From Methylococcaceae bacterium UBA975 (lineage in GTDB: Bacteria > Pseudomonadota > Gammaproteobacteria > Methylococcales > Cycloclasticaceae), in contig DBBV01000012.1 in NCBI GenBank assembly GCA_002292375.1, positions 10,699-74,698 on the forward strand: 64,000 bases of DNA, written 5' to 3'. Under the pieces are notes generated by a model. That model did no database searches, had not been told where the DNA came from, and was given only the letters and a program-made list of their open reading frames with translations. Each line of letters opens with the position of its first letter. Positions within the stretch are counted from its first letter, which is position 1. Position numbers and translations under genes: made by a program. Shown here piece after piece: positions 26,533 to 35,623 of this stretch.

Positions 26533-27222
26533 ATGCAAAAAGCCATCGCCATTATAATTCCCGCCTTAAATGAAGCCGAGGTGTTGCCGGCAACGTTAGT
26601 GTCGTTACAGCCGTTACGCCAACAAGGTGTTGAGCTGATTATGGTGGATGGGGGCAGTGTTGATAAAACACGTGAAGTAGCACAAGGCTTAGTCGACCAC
26701 TGCTTAGAGACGACAGCCGGGCGGGCGCAGCAAATGAACCAAGGGGCAGCCCTAGCGACAGCGGAGCTATTGCTGTTTTTACACGCAGATACGCAACTGC
26801 CGGTGGATGCCTATCAGCAATTAATTACGTTACCGAGCACGCCGAATCTTTGGGGCCGCTTTAATGTGCGATTAGACGGACCTCAATGGGCGCTTAGGTT
26901 GATTGAACGCATGATGAATTGGCGTTCCTGTCTAACGGGGATGGTGACAGGTGATCAGGGGATGTTTGTGAGTAAAGCCCTGTTTGAACGCGTACAAGGC
27001 TTTCCATCGATTGCCTTGATGGAAGATATAGCCATCAGCAAACAACTTAAACAATACAGCGCACCGATTTGTTTAAAGAGCACCATGCTGACGTCAAGTC
27101 GCCGATGGCAACAGCACGGCATATTGCGCACGGTACTATTAATGTGGCGCTGCAGGTGGGCGTATTTCTTTAGTGCTGACCCTGCTGTATTAGCAAAAAA
27201 GTATGCGAGTCGTCGTCATTAA
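26533..27222 (+). CDS. TIGR04283-type arsenosugar glycosyltransferase (family 2)
   Basis: A 229-residue GT-A glycosyltransferase. The N-terminus IIIPALNEAEVLPATL is the nucleotide-sugar binding start, VDGGSVDKT and LLFLHADTQLP provide the acid and DxD-like motif, and GDQGMFVSKALFE with LMEDIAISKQLK are typical of the subfamily found beside arsS. It probably acts on the deoxyadenosyl-arsenic intermediate. The second glycosyltransferase and the DUF547 protein sometimes found in such clusters are not here. Its last 4 bases overlap the convergent glnD. Confidence 0.88.
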   Translation: MQKAIAIIIPALNEAEVLPATLVSLQPLRQQGVELIMVDGGSVDKTREVAQGLVDHCLETTAGRAQQMNQGAALATAELLLFLHADTQLPVDAYQQLITLPSTPNLWGRFNVRLDGPQWALRLIERMMNWRSCLTGMVTGDQGMFVSKALFERVQGFPSIALMEDIAISKQLKQYSAPICLKSTMLTSSRRWQQHGILRTVLLMWRCRWAYFFSADPAVLAKKYASRRH

Positions 27223-29846
27223 CTGGCTTGCTCAACGTTTTTTGTTGTTGCCAGCTTGTCTAACAGTAATTGCTTTAAGCGTTCCAAAACTGCAGCGTCT
27301 GTAATCATTTTGTCGTTGGCGTCGGTGATATAAAAGATATCTTCGGCTTTGCTGCCCAAGGTGGCTATTTTGGCGTTGCGTACGTTAATTTTACATTCAC
27401 TAAAACACTGCCCAATACGTGAGAGCACACCGGGTTCGTCATGGGTGTTGATTTCTAATACGGTATAGCGCTCGAGGTGGTCGTCACTAAACGTCACCGT
27501 GGTTTCAGTATTGAAGTGCTTAGATTGACGCGTTTTATGGCGTTTAACTGATAGCTGCGCCTGATCCGGGTGCAGTAGGTTTTGTCGCAATATATTGGCG
27601 ATTGCGTGCTCGCGCTCCAAATCACCAATGGGTGTGCCATCGGCTTCTAAAATATGGAAGCTGATCAATGATATCCCTTCGTGTGTGGTGATAATTCTAG
27701 CGTCTAGGATATTTAAGGCTAATTGGTCTAAGGTGGCGGTACATAAGGCAAACGTGCCGTGCCGGTCATCAATATAAATAAATACTTCAGCGCCACCGCG
27801 ATTGGTTTGCGGGCGCAGCAACACAAGAGGGAGTTGGCTAGGTGAGCACGAGGCGATAGCGAGGGTATGCCAAATGCTGTCTTCAACGGAGAATCGGGCG
27901 AAATAATGCTTGCTAATACTTCGCCAAACGGCATTAATTTTATCATCACCTAGACCGCGAGCGTGCAGGCCAAGGCGTGCTTGATACTGAAGGTCGGTAA
28001 AAATATCATCGTCATCACTGGGCGACTGTAACCCTCGGCGTAACACTTTTTGTGTATTGTAATAGAGTTCCTTTAGCAAAGAGCCCTTCCAGTCGTTCCA
28101 TAACGTTGGGTTGGTGGCTCTGATATCGGCAACGGTTAAAAGGTACAGGTAGTCTAGGTATTCTAGGCTACCGATTTTTGACGCAAACTGATGAATGACT
28201 TTGGGGTCATTGATATCCTTGCGCTGTGCGGTCATGGACATGATCAGATGGTTTTTGACTAGCCAACCAACCAGTTCGCTGTCGTACTTATTGTAGTGAT
28301 GCTCTTTGCAAAATGCGATGGCATCGACCATACCGAGTTCTGCATGATTGCCACCCCGACCCTTGGCGATATCATGAAATAAGCCGGCTAAATAAAGCAA
28401 CTCTGGTTTTGCGATGTTTTTAAATACCTCGTAACAATGAGGCAGTTCGTCACGGTGTTTTTTTAAGGCAAAACGGCGTAAGTTTCTTACGATAAATAGT
28501 GTGTGCTGATCAACGGTATAGGCGTGAAATAAATCGTATTGCATGCGCCCTATAATGTCGTTAAAGGCGGGAATGTAGGCCGCCATTACACCATAACGAT
28601 TCATTCTTCTAAATTGACGGGTAATGCCGTGTGGTTGACGAAGGATGTCTAGAAAAATATGTTGCGCCTTTGGGTTGGCTCTAAACGCATCGTCGATTAA
28701 ATGTAAGCTTTCCCTAATCAAACGAATGGTCGCTGATCGGACACCCTTAATCTCGGGGTGTTTTTGTAATTGGAAAAAGATGTCTAATAAGGCCGTGGGA
28801 TGCTCAGTAAACGTATTAGGGTGGGTGACCTCTATGTAGCCATTGAGTACGCGGAATGACTCATTAATGGGGTGAACGTCGAGCGCTTTGTTTTGCATTG
28901 CCTCAGTAAAAACTTGCAGCACGAGTTCATTGATGCGCTCAAGGTCCATCACCGTTCGGTAATACTGCTGCATAAAGCTTTCAACGGCTAGGTTGTTGTC
29001 ACCGTCCTCATAACCAAAGGCAAGTGCAAGGCTTTTTTGATAATCGAATAATAAGCGATTTTCAGGGCGATTTGCCAATAGGTGCAGCTCAAAACGCACT
29101 TGCCAGAGAAAACGTTGTCCTTTAATAAGTTTTCGGTATTCACGCTTAGTTAAAAAGGCGTTATTAACCAATTCGCCCAAAGAATTTGAACCGAAATAGC
29201 GCTGCGTTATCCACTGGATGGTTTGAATGTCTCTTAAACCGCCGGGACCATCTTTGATGTCGGGCTCCAGATTGTAGGCAGTGTCACCAAATTTTAAATG
29301 CCTTTTTTGTTGTTCATCGACCTTTTGTTGAAAAAACTCAATCGGTGACCAAATGTTGTCGGGACTGATTTTTTCGATCATACCGCTAAATAGCTCAGCG
29401 GAGCCAGTAATAAGCCTCGACTCCATGAGGTTGGTAATGACAGTAACGTCCAACTGTGACTGTTCAATACAATCTTTTAGCGTCCGCACGCTTAGACCTG
29501 GCTTTAGACCAATGTCCCATAAAAAAGTGCTAAAGGATTCTATGTTCGTTTGGTATTGGGTTAATTTTTCTTCATCAAAAATAATCAACAGGTCAATATC
29601 TGAAAAGGGGTGTAACTCAGCGCGGCCATAACCACCTGTTGCAATGAGTGATAGCTCGTTTGAATAAGCACCGAGGAAATCGCTCCAAGCACTGCTTAAT
29701 AACCGGTCAATAAAGTCGCTACGTGATTCCAGCAACTCTTCGATGGGTGTTTCACCTTTGGAGCGTTCAATTAGCTGTTCATTGAACAGCTGGATGGATT
29801 TTTTTGCCTCTTTAATGCTGGGAGAAGGGGTGTCTTGAATGCTCAT
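27219..29846 (-). CDS. glnD: Bifunctional [protein-PII] uridylyltransferase/uridylyl-removing enzyme
   Basis: An 875-residue sensor of glutamine that uridylylates or de-uridylylates PII. The nucleotidyltransferase motif is GGYGRAELHPFSDIDLLI (G71-G72, D83, D85). An HD phosphohydrolase domain has GLFHDIAKGRGGNHAELG near residue 490, and two ACT domains occupy roughly the last 200 residues (including LEINTHDEPGVLSRIGQ). Domain order and length are normal. It overlaps the upstream map gene on the minus strand by 4 bp (ATGA), an arrangement common in gammaproteobacteria. Confidence 0.96.
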   Translation of the reverse strand: MSIQDTPSPSIKEAKKSIQLFNEQLIERSKGETPIEELLESRSDFIDRLLSSAWSDFLGAYSNELSLIATGGYGRAELHPFSDIDLLIIFDEEKLTQYQTNIESFSTFLWDIGLKPGLSVRTLKDCIEQSQLDVTVITNLMESRLITGSAELFSGMIEKISPDNIWSPIEFFQQKVDEQQKRHLKFGDTAYNLEPDIKDGPGGLRDIQTIQWITQRYFGSNSLGELVNNAFLTKREYRKLIKGQRFLWQVRFELHLLANRPENRLLFDYQKSLALAFGYEDGDNNLAVESFMQQYYRTVMDLERINELVLQVFTEAMQNKALDVHPINESFRVLNGYIEVTHPNTFTEHPTALLDIFFQLQKHPEIKGVRSATIRLIRESLHLIDDAFRANPKAQHIFLDILRQPHGITRQFRRMNRYGVMAAYIPAFNDIIGRMQYDLFHAYTVDQHTLFIVRNLRRFALKKHRDELPHCYEVFKNIAKPELLYLAGLFHDIAKGRGGNHAELGMVDAIAFCKEHHYNKYDSELVGWLVKNHLIMSMTAQRKDINDPKVIHQFASKIGSLEYLDYLYLLTVADIRATNPTLWNDWKGSLLKELYYNTQKVLRRGLQSPSDDDDIFTDLQYQARLGLHARGLGDDKINAVWRSISKHYFARFSVEDSIWHTLAIASCSPSQLPLVLLRPQTNRGGAEVFIYIDDRHGTFALCTATLDQLALNILDARIITTHEGISLISFHILEADGTPIGDLEREHAIANILRQNLLHPDQAQLSVKRHKTRQSKHFNTETTVTFSDDHLERYTVLEINTHDEPGVLSRIGQCFSECKINVRNAKIATLGSKAEDIFYITDANDKMITDAAVLERLKQLLLDKLATTKNVEQAS

Positions 29847-30646
29847 GCGTTGTAGGCTTCAGATGGAATGTGTGTAGCTTCTATGGTTTCGGCTGAACGT
29901 AGCGTGAATATTTCAAAGCCGGTGGCGGTCACAGCTAAGGTATGTTCAAACTGGGCTGACAAGCTTCTATCTTTCGTGACTACCGTCCAATCATCGGACA
30001 ATAGTTTTACGTGTCGTTTGCCAGCGTTTACCATCGGCTCGATGGTAAAGGTCATGCCTTCTTCCAGTGTGATGCCCGTATCAGGTTTGCCGTAATGAAG
30101 CACTTGAGGTTCCTCGTGAAAAACACGGCCGATACCGTGGCCGCAATACTCTCTGACGACTGAATAGCGCTTGCCTTCGACATAACGTTGAATTGCGTGC
30201 CCTATATCACCTAATTTGACGCCGGGTTTGACTAGGCTGATGCCGAGGTATAAGGCTTTTTGGGTGGTTTCGATAAGGCGCTTAGCCAGAATGCTAGGCT
30301 CTCCGACAACAAACATTTCGCTGGTGTCGCCATGAAACTCGTCTTTGATGACGGTGATGTCAATGTTAACGATATCGCCTTTCTTTAAAACCTTATGGCT
30401 GGGTATGCCGTGGCAGACAGTATGATTTACTGAGGTGCAAATAGACTTTGGGAAGCCGTGGTAATTAAGCGGCGCAGGTATCGTCTGTTGATGATTAACC
30501 ATGTAATCATGACAGCGCTGATCAAGCTCTTCCGTGCTAACGCCGGGGACCACGTATTCGGCGATCATTTCTAGCACGTCGGCGGCCAATCGACCGGCAA
30601 TGCGCATCTTTTCTATTTCTTCAGGGGTTTTAAGAGTGATGCTCAT
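29843..30646 (-). CDS. map: Type I methionine aminopeptidase
   Basis: A 267-residue enzyme removing the initiator methionine. Conserved parts are visible: INHHGFP-like LNYHGFPKSICTSVNHTVCHGIP, the metal ligands in GDIVNIDITVIKDEFHGDTSEMF (two Asp), GHGIGRVFHEEP (His), TFTIEPM (Glu) and SAQFEHTLAVT (Glu). Size is normal for the E. coli type. It is divergent from rpsB across a 235-bp interval and is translationally coupled to glnD downstream. Confidence 0.96.
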   Translation of the reverse strand: MSITLKTPEEIEKMRIAGRLAADVLEMIAEYVVPGVSTEELDQRCHDYMVNHQQTIPAPLNYHGFPKSICTSVNHTVCHGIPSHKVLKKGDIVNIDITVIKDEFHGDTSEMFVVGEPSILAKRLIETTQKALYLGISLVKPGVKLGDIGHAIQRYVEGKRYSVVREYCGHGIGRVFHEEPQVLHYGKPDTGITLEEGMTFTIEPMVNAGKRHVKLLSDDWTVVTKDRSLSAQFEHTLAVTATGFEIFTLRSAETIEATHIPSEAYNA

Positions 30647-30702
30647 AATGTGTTTTAACAGTGTAATATAGACTATAGAGTGGTGATTATAACTGGTTTA
30701 GA

Positions 30703-30731
30703 TTGTCGTTATGGGCTAAATATGGTATAAA
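30703..30731 (+). promoter_or_regulatory. Strong promoter of the rpsB super-operon
   Basis: TTGTCG at 30703-30708, a 17-bp spacer and TATAAA at 30726-30731 preceded by TGG (extended -10). It lies about 150 bp before rpsB, in the divergent interval with map, and is one of the best promoter matches in the window. Confidence 0.75.
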
Positions 30732-30737
30732 GCGTCG

Positions 30738-30881
30738 CCACTTTTGGCAACAACGATCACATGCATTAACACATTCGGTAGGGTGCTTGAAAAAATCAGG
30801 TTACCGTTTGGGATGCGTGGTAGTTATCAACCCGAGTCATGCCAGTTTTTCTGGAAGGCTACAACAATGAAGGAAGTATAA
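30738..30881 (+). promoter_or_regulatory. rpsB 5' leader, possible S2 autoregulatory RNA
   Basis: About 140 bases separate the predicted transcription start from the rpsB ATG. Gammaproteobacterial rpsB-tsf operons are known to carry a structured leader bound by S2 protein for feedback control. The length and the short G/C-rich complementary stretches here are compatible, but I have not folded the RNA or matched a defined motif. An AAGGAAG site lies 6 bases before the ATG. Confidence 0.4.
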
Positions 30882-31712
30882 ATGTCTAATATTACAATGC
30901 GTGAAATGCTCGAAGCAGGTGTTCATTTTGGTCACCAAACGAGATACTGGAATCCTAAAATGGCCCCTTACATCTATGGTGAGCGTGGCAAGATTCATAT
31001 TATTAACTTAGAAAAAACATTGCCGTTATTTAACGACGCATTGAATTTTATTAATAAGTTAGCAGCAAACAAAGGCACGATAATGTTTGTTGGTACAAAA
31101 AAAGCAGCACGTAAAACAGTTGCTGAAGAAGCTAAACGTTGCAATATGCCATACGTTGACCATCGCTGGTTAGGTGGTATGTTGACAAACTTTGGCACGA
31201 TTAAAAAATCGATCAATCGTCTAAAAGAACTTGAAGCCATGCGTGAAGACGGAAGCTTAAACCGTTTTAGCAAAAAAGAAGGCTTGAAGTTTATGCGTCA
31301 GCTAGAAAAACTTGAACGCAGTGTTGGCGGTATTAAGGACCTAAAAGGACCGCCTGATGCGATCTTAGTGATGGACGTAGGGTATGAGAAAATTGCCATT
31401 AAAGAAGCTGGCAAATTAGGTATCCCCGTGATTGGTATTGTCGATTCAAACAATAAACCGATTGGTGTTGATTACGTTATTCCTGGGAATGATGATTCAA
31501 TTAGAGCATTAACATTGTATTGCCAAAGTTTTGCGGCCGCTATTCTTGAAGGTAAAGCGAGTGTTATAAAAGAGCTTGTTAATGACCCGGAAGTGGCTAA
31601 ATCAGTGGCTAAAAAAGCCGTTGTAAAAAAAGCACCGGCTAAAAAAGCCCCCGCAAAGAAAGCGGCTGATGAAAATACAGAGGTTTCCGAAGACGCTAGT
31701 AAAGAAGGCTAA
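30882..31712 (+). CDS. rpsB: 30S ribosomal protein S2
   Basis: A 276-residue S2 protein. The N-terminus carries the family signature MREMLEAGVHFGHQTRYWNPKM; HRWLGGMLTNF and the second signature around PDAILVMDVGYEKIAIKEA follow. It is longer than usual (about 240) because of a tail from roughly residue 240 with KKAPAKKAPAKKA repeats, then an acidic end. It is the first gene of the operon, and a terminator-like hairpin separates it from tsf. Confidence 0.97.
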   Translation: MSNITMREMLEAGVHFGHQTRYWNPKMAPYIYGERGKIHIINLEKTLPLFNDALNFINKLAANKGTIMFVGTKKAARKTVAEEAKRCNMPYVDHRWLGGMLTNFGTIKKSINRLKELEAMREDGSLNRFSKKEGLKFMRQLEKLERSVGGIKDLKGPPDAILVMDVGYEKIAIKEAGKLGIPVIGIVDSNNKPIGVDYVIPGNDDSIRALTLYCQSFAAAILEGKASVIKELVNDPEVAKSVAKKAVVKKAPAKKAPAKKAADENTEVSEDASKEG

Positions 31713-31736
31713 TACCAACGTTTAGGGCAGAATATA

Positions 31737-31760
31737 ACGCCCCCGCATGGGGGCGTTTTT
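31737..31760 (+). terminator. Intercistronic terminator/attenuator between rpsB and tsf
   Basis: ACGCCCCC (31737-31744) pairs perfectly with GGGGGCGT (31749-31756) around a GCAT loop, followed by Ts. It probably lets only part of the transcription continue into tsf, as in other rpsB-tsf operons. Confidence 0.9.
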
Positions 31761-31789
31761 ATAAACAAATTAATATTGAGGTTTAAAAG

Positions 31790-32674
31790 ATGAGTGTAAC
31801 CGCTGCAATGGTAAAAGAATTACGTGAAAGAACGGGTTCTGGCATGATGGAATGCAAAAGAGCGTTAGTTGAAACAGGTGGTGACCTAGAAGTGGCCATC
31901 GAAAATATGCGTAAAGCCGGTATGGCGAAAGCAGACAAAAAAGCAGGTCGAATTGCTGCTGAAGGCGTTATCACAATAGCGAGTTCTAGCGATGGTTCTA
32001 AAACAACTATCGTAGAGATTAATAGCGAAACAGACTTCGTTTCACAAGGCGACGATTTTAATAATTTTGCGAGCTCAGTGGCGAAGACAGTAGTCGAAAA
32101 TGATGTGAATGACGTGGCTTCATTAAATGACTTTGCGTTAGCTGGGGATACAGTGACTGTAGACGAAAAGCGCCGCGCTTTGATTGCCAAAATTGGTGAA
32201 AACATTAATGTGAGACGTTTTGCAACCATTGGTACGGATGACAGTATTGTGGGTACGTATATGCACGGTGTGCGCATTGGTGTGTTGGTAGAGATGCAAG
32301 GCGGCAGTGTTGAGTTGGCTAAAGACATTGCGATGCATATTGCGGCAACAAAGCCGTTATGTGTTGCAGAATCAGATGTGCCTGCTGAAGAAGTTGAAAA
32401 GGAAAAAGAAATTTTTAGAGGGCAAGCGGCAGAAAGCGGAAAGCCGGCTGAGATCGTAGAAAAAATGATCGTTGGTAAAATTAAAAAGTTTCTAAAAGAA
32501 GTGACTTTATTAGGCCAGCCTTTTGTTAAAGACGGTGATGTAACGGTTGAACAATTGTTAAAGTCGAATAATGCTAAAGTTATTTCCTTTGTACGTTTTG
32601 AAGTAGGCGAAGGCATCGAAAAGAAAGAAGAGGATTTTGCAGCTGAAGTGATGGCTCAAGTACGAGGCGAATAA
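31790..32674 (+). CDS. tsf: Translation elongation factor Ts
   Basis: A 294-residue guanine nucleotide exchange factor for EF-Tu. The N-terminal UBA-like domain shows VKELRERTGSGMMECKRAL, and the key TDFV motif contacting EF-Tu is at residues 81-84 within EINSETDFVSQGDDF. Length and domain order are normal. It lies 77 bp after rpsB, beyond the hairpin, and 3 bp before pyrH. Confidence 0.97.
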   Translation: MSVTAAMVKELRERTGSGMMECKRALVETGGDLEVAIENMRKAGMAKADKKAGRIAAEGVITIASSSDGSKTTIVEINSETDFVSQGDDFNNFASSVAKTVVENDVNDVASLNDFALAGDTVTVDEKRRALIAKIGENINVRRFATIGTDDSIVGTYMHGVRIGVLVEMQGGSVELAKDIAMHIAATKPLCVAESDVPAEEVEKEKEIFRGQAAESGKPAEIVEKMIVGKIKKFLKEVTLLGQPFVKDGDVTVEQLLKSNNAKVISFVRFEVGEGIEKKEEDFAAEVMAQVRGE

Positions 32675-32677
32675 GCG

Positions 32678-33391
32678 ATGGGCGAACTGGCGTATAAACG
32701 AATTTTGTTAAAACTAAGCGGAGAAGCCTTTATGGGTGATGCCGCTGGTGGTATCGATAGTGCTACAGTTCTGCGACTGGCTGAAGAAATAAAAGAGCTG
32801 TGCGATACCGGCGTTCAAGTAGGTTTGGTGATAGGTGGTGGTAATATTTTACGTGGCTCCGAAATAGCCTCTGAAGCGCTCAATCGGGTGACCAGTGATC
32901 ACATGGGTATGTTGGCTACGGTGATCAACGCCTTAGCCATGCAGGACTCTTTAGAGTCACTCGGACAACCTGTTCGAGTGATGTCTGCACTTAAGATCAA
33001 CCAAGTATGCGAAGACTTTAAACGCCGTAGAGCCATTAGGCACCTAGAAAAGGGGCGGGTTGTTATTTTTGCAGCAGGAACCGGTAATCCATTTTTTACG
33101 ACAGATTCAGCAGCAAGTTTGCGGGGGATTGAAGTAGACGCAGATCTGTTGATTAAAGCCACTAAGGTTGATGGGATATACTCTGAGGACCCAGTGTTAA
33201 ACCCAAATGCTGAATTCTATCCAAGAATAAGTTTTGATGAAGCAATCGATATGCGTTTAAATGTTATGGATGCGACGGCATTGGTACTTTGTCGTGATCA
33301 TAATTTAACATTAAGGGTTGTTAACATATTCGATAAAGGCGCCATTAAACGTGTGGTTAATGGAGAGGACGTGGGTTCATTGGTGCAGTAA
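32678..33391 (+). CDS. pyrH: UMP kinase
   Basis: A 237-residue amino-acid-kinase-fold enzyme that phosphorylates UMP to UDP. Visible motifs are RILLKLSGEAFMGD near the N-terminus, VIGGGNILRG, and the UMP-binding GTGNPFFTTDSAA. It sits in the usual position between tsf and frr, 3 bp after tsf and 14 bp before frr. Confidence 0.97.
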   Translation: MGELAYKRILLKLSGEAFMGDAAGGIDSATVLRLAEEIKELCDTGVQVGLVIGGGNILRGSEIASEALNRVTSDHMGMLATVINALAMQDSLESLGQPVRVMSALKINQVCEDFKRRRAIRHLEKGRVVIFAAGTGNPFFTTDSAASLRGIEVDADLLIKATKVDGIYSEDPVLNPNAEFYPRISFDEAIDMRLNVMDATALVLCRDHNLTLRVVNIFDKGAIKRVVNGEDVGSLVQ

Positions 33392-33405
33392 AAACAGGGA
33401 TTATT

Positions 33406-33963
33406 ATGATTGAAGATATTTTTAAAGACGCCGATGTGCGTATGGGTAAGTCAGTCGAAGCGTTTCAAAAAGAACTGACTAAGATTCGGACGGGTCGGGC
33501 TCACCCGAGTTTGTTAGAACACATTGTTGTGTCATATTACGATGTTGATACGCCGCTTAATCAAGTAGCTACGGTTAATATAGAAGATGCAAGAACGCTA
33601 TCGATTATGCCATGGGAAGCCGGCATGATTGGGCCGGTAGAAAAAGCCATTATGAAGGCTGACCTTGGGCTGAATCCTGTGACGGCGGGTAATGTTATCC
33701 GTGTACCGATGCCACCGCTAACGGAGCAACGACGTAAAGAGTTGGTAAAAGTGGTGCGTAATGAGGCCGAAAACGCACGCATTGCGATACGAAATATTCG
33801 CCGAGATGCTAACTCTGAGTTTAAAGAAGCGCAGAAAGAAAAAATGATCACCGAAGATGAGCAGCGTGCAGGCGAAGACAGGGTGCAAAAGTTAACCGAT
33901 CAGCACATTAAGGACATTGATAAAAACCTTGAAGTTAAAGAAACTGATTTAATGTCGATGTAG
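33406..33963 (+). CDS. frr: Ribosome recycling factor
   Basis: A 185-residue protein, the standard length. It contains FQKELTKIRTGRAHPSLLEH and, in domain II, PWEAGMIGPVEKAI, with a long three-helix bundle ending QHIKDIDKNLEVKE. It dissociates ribosomes after termination together with EF-G. It lies between pyrH and uppS, with an 89-bp gap to uppS. Confidence 0.97.
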   Translation: MIEDIFKDADVRMGKSVEAFQKELTKIRTGRAHPSLLEHIVVSYYDVDTPLNQVATVNIEDARTLSIMPWEAGMIGPVEKAIMKADLGLNPVTAGNVIRVPMPPLTEQRRKELVKVVRNEAENARIAIRNIRRDANSEFKEAQKEKMITEDEQRAGEDRVQKLTDQHIKDIDKNLEVKETDLMSM

Positions 33964-34052
33964 CACTCATTGTCGAAACTTTAGGCAGTTGACTATGATG
34001 GTGCAAAATTGAACGATAATTCTTCCTATTAGGCAAATTTAAAAGGTTTATC

Positions 34053-34802
34053 GTGCAAGACACTGATTCTCAAATTAATCAAGCTACAGTGCCGCGGCAT
34101 ATTGCTATTATTATGGATGGTAATGGTCGCTGGGCTTTGCGTCAAAATAAGGCCCGTACCTTCGGTCATAAAGCGGGGGTTAATGCATTAAAGCAAACCA
34201 TTGAATCCTGTGCTTCATACGGAGTTGATGTCCTTACTGTGTTCGCATTTAGTAGTGAAAACTGGTTGCGTCCTAAGCAAGAAGTGGATGTGCTGATGGG
34301 TTTGTTTATGCTAACCCTAAAAAACCAGGCCAATAAACTGCATAAAAATAACATCCGCTTAAAAATTATAGGCGACCGTTCTCGGTTTTCTACCGCATTA
34401 CAGGGCAAAATCACCGAAGTCGAGGCGTTGACGAGTAACAATACGAGCATGACGCTTGTTATCGCAGCCAATTACGGCGGTCAATGGGACATCAGTCAAG
34501 CGTTAAAACGGCTTGCTAAGCACGCTAAAGAAACCAATAAATCGGTAGACGACTTTGACATTAACGATTTTTTGTCTACTGCAGGTTTGCCTGAACCGGA
34601 CCTGTTCATCAGAACCGGTGGGGAGCAGCGAATCAGTAATTTTTTATTGTGGCAAATAGCTTATAGTGAGCTTTATTTTACGGATGTTTTGTGGCCTGAT
34701 TTTGATAAAAATGAATTACGTACCGCCATTATGAGTTATTCCACACGCCAACGACGGTTTGGACATACCAGCGAACAAATAAGCGCAGGGGCAATTAAAT
34801 AA
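34053..34802 (+). CDS. uppS: (2E,6E)-FPP-specific undecaprenyl diphosphate synthase
   Basis: A 249-residue cis-prenyltransferase making the C55 carrier for peptidoglycan and O-antigen. The catalytic motif IAIIMDGNGRW has the key Asp at residue 22; FGHKAG and the C-terminal LFIRTGGEQRISNFLLWQ follow. It starts with GTG, and an AAAGG-like site lies about 8 bases upstream. Its stop overlaps the first base of cdsA. Confidence 0.96.
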   Translation: MQDTDSQINQATVPRHIAIIMDGNGRWALRQNKARTFGHKAGVNALKQTIESCASYGVDVLTVFAFSSENWLRPKQEVDVLMGLFMLTLKNQANKLHKNNIRLKIIGDRSRFSTALQGKITEVEALTSNNTSMTLVIAANYGGQWDISQALKRLAKHAKETNKSVDDFDINDFLSTAGLPEPDLFIRTGGEQRISNFLLWQIAYSELYFTDVLWPDFDKNELRTAIMSYSTRQRRFGHTSEQISAGAIK

Positions 34803-35623
34803 TGAACAGCCTCGTTAAACGTGTGTTGACGGCAGCTGTGCTTGTCCCCTTTGTTGTTTGGGTGGTGCTTTTTTCATCTGATCTGGTGTTTAACCTAGTA
34901 CTCAGTTTGGTTGTCTTTACCGCAGCTTACGAGTGGTTTGCGCTAAGTGGTGCCAGCAATCGTTTGACCAAAGGACTGTTTGCCTCGGCGTGTTTAATTG
35001 TTTCATTTGGCATCAGTTATTCGGCTGAGAGCATTATCTACCCTTTAATCCACATCAATTCCGTCATTTGGCTGTTGATGGTTATGCTTATTATGGCGCA
35101 AGCCAAGCAGTTGCTAGAAATCTCAATCAGCCGCTCCATAACCGTGATGTTCGGCTTGTTTATTGTTAGCCTGCTGTTTGTTTCTTTGCATCAAATACGG
35201 CTTCACCTTGAGCAAGGGCCGGCCCTACTGATGTATTTACTGTTATTAATCTGGGCGGCAGACAGCGGCGCTTATTTTGCTGGTAGAGCGTTTGGGCGAC
35301 ACAAGTTATCCGCTGTTATAAGCCCAGGTAAATCAATCGAAGGTGTGTTGGGCGGCCTCGTCAGTTGCTTAGTTTTTGCCGTCTTAGCAACGTATTATTT
35401 TAAGCTGACAGGTGATCGTATGGCCTTTGTTGGCGTGTCGGTGTTTATCGCTTTTATCTCAGTATACGGTGACTTATTCGAAAGTTTAATGAAACGACGG
35501 GCTAAGGTTAAGGACAGTGGCAATATATTGCCCGGTCACGGTGGTGCCCTAGATCGCTTAGATAGCCTTATTGCTGCCGGCCCGGTGTTCTTGTCCTCGA
35601 TTGTGTTAGCGGACTTGTTTTGA
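34802..35623 (+). CDS. cdsA: Phosphatidate cytidylyltransferase
   Basis: A 273-residue integral membrane enzyme making CDP-diacylglycerol, with about eight hydrophobic segments. The C-terminal CdsA signature is complete: SLMKRRAKVKDSGNILPGHG followed by GALDRLDS. The start overlaps the uppS stop (TAATG), and its end overlaps dxr by a TTGA junction. Confidence 0.96.
   Translation: MNSLVKRVLTAAVLVPFVVWVVLFSSDLVFNLVLSLVVFTAAYEWFALSGASNRLTKGLFASACLIVSFGISYSAESIIYPLIHINSVIWLLMVMLIMAQAKQLLEISISRSITVMFGLFIVSLLFVSLHQIRLHLEQGPALLMYLLLLIWAADSGAYFAGRAFGRHKLSAVISPGKSIEGVLGGLVSCLVFAVLATYYFKLTGDRMAFVGVSVFIAFISVYGDLFESLMKRRAKVKDSGNILPGHGGALDRLDSLIAAGPVFLSSIVLADLF

Noticed and set aside
31783..32616. 277-codon minus-strand frame opposite tsf
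   Set aside because: It is an antisense shadow of tsf, Ser/Thr-rich and without a start signal; tsf is unambiguous.
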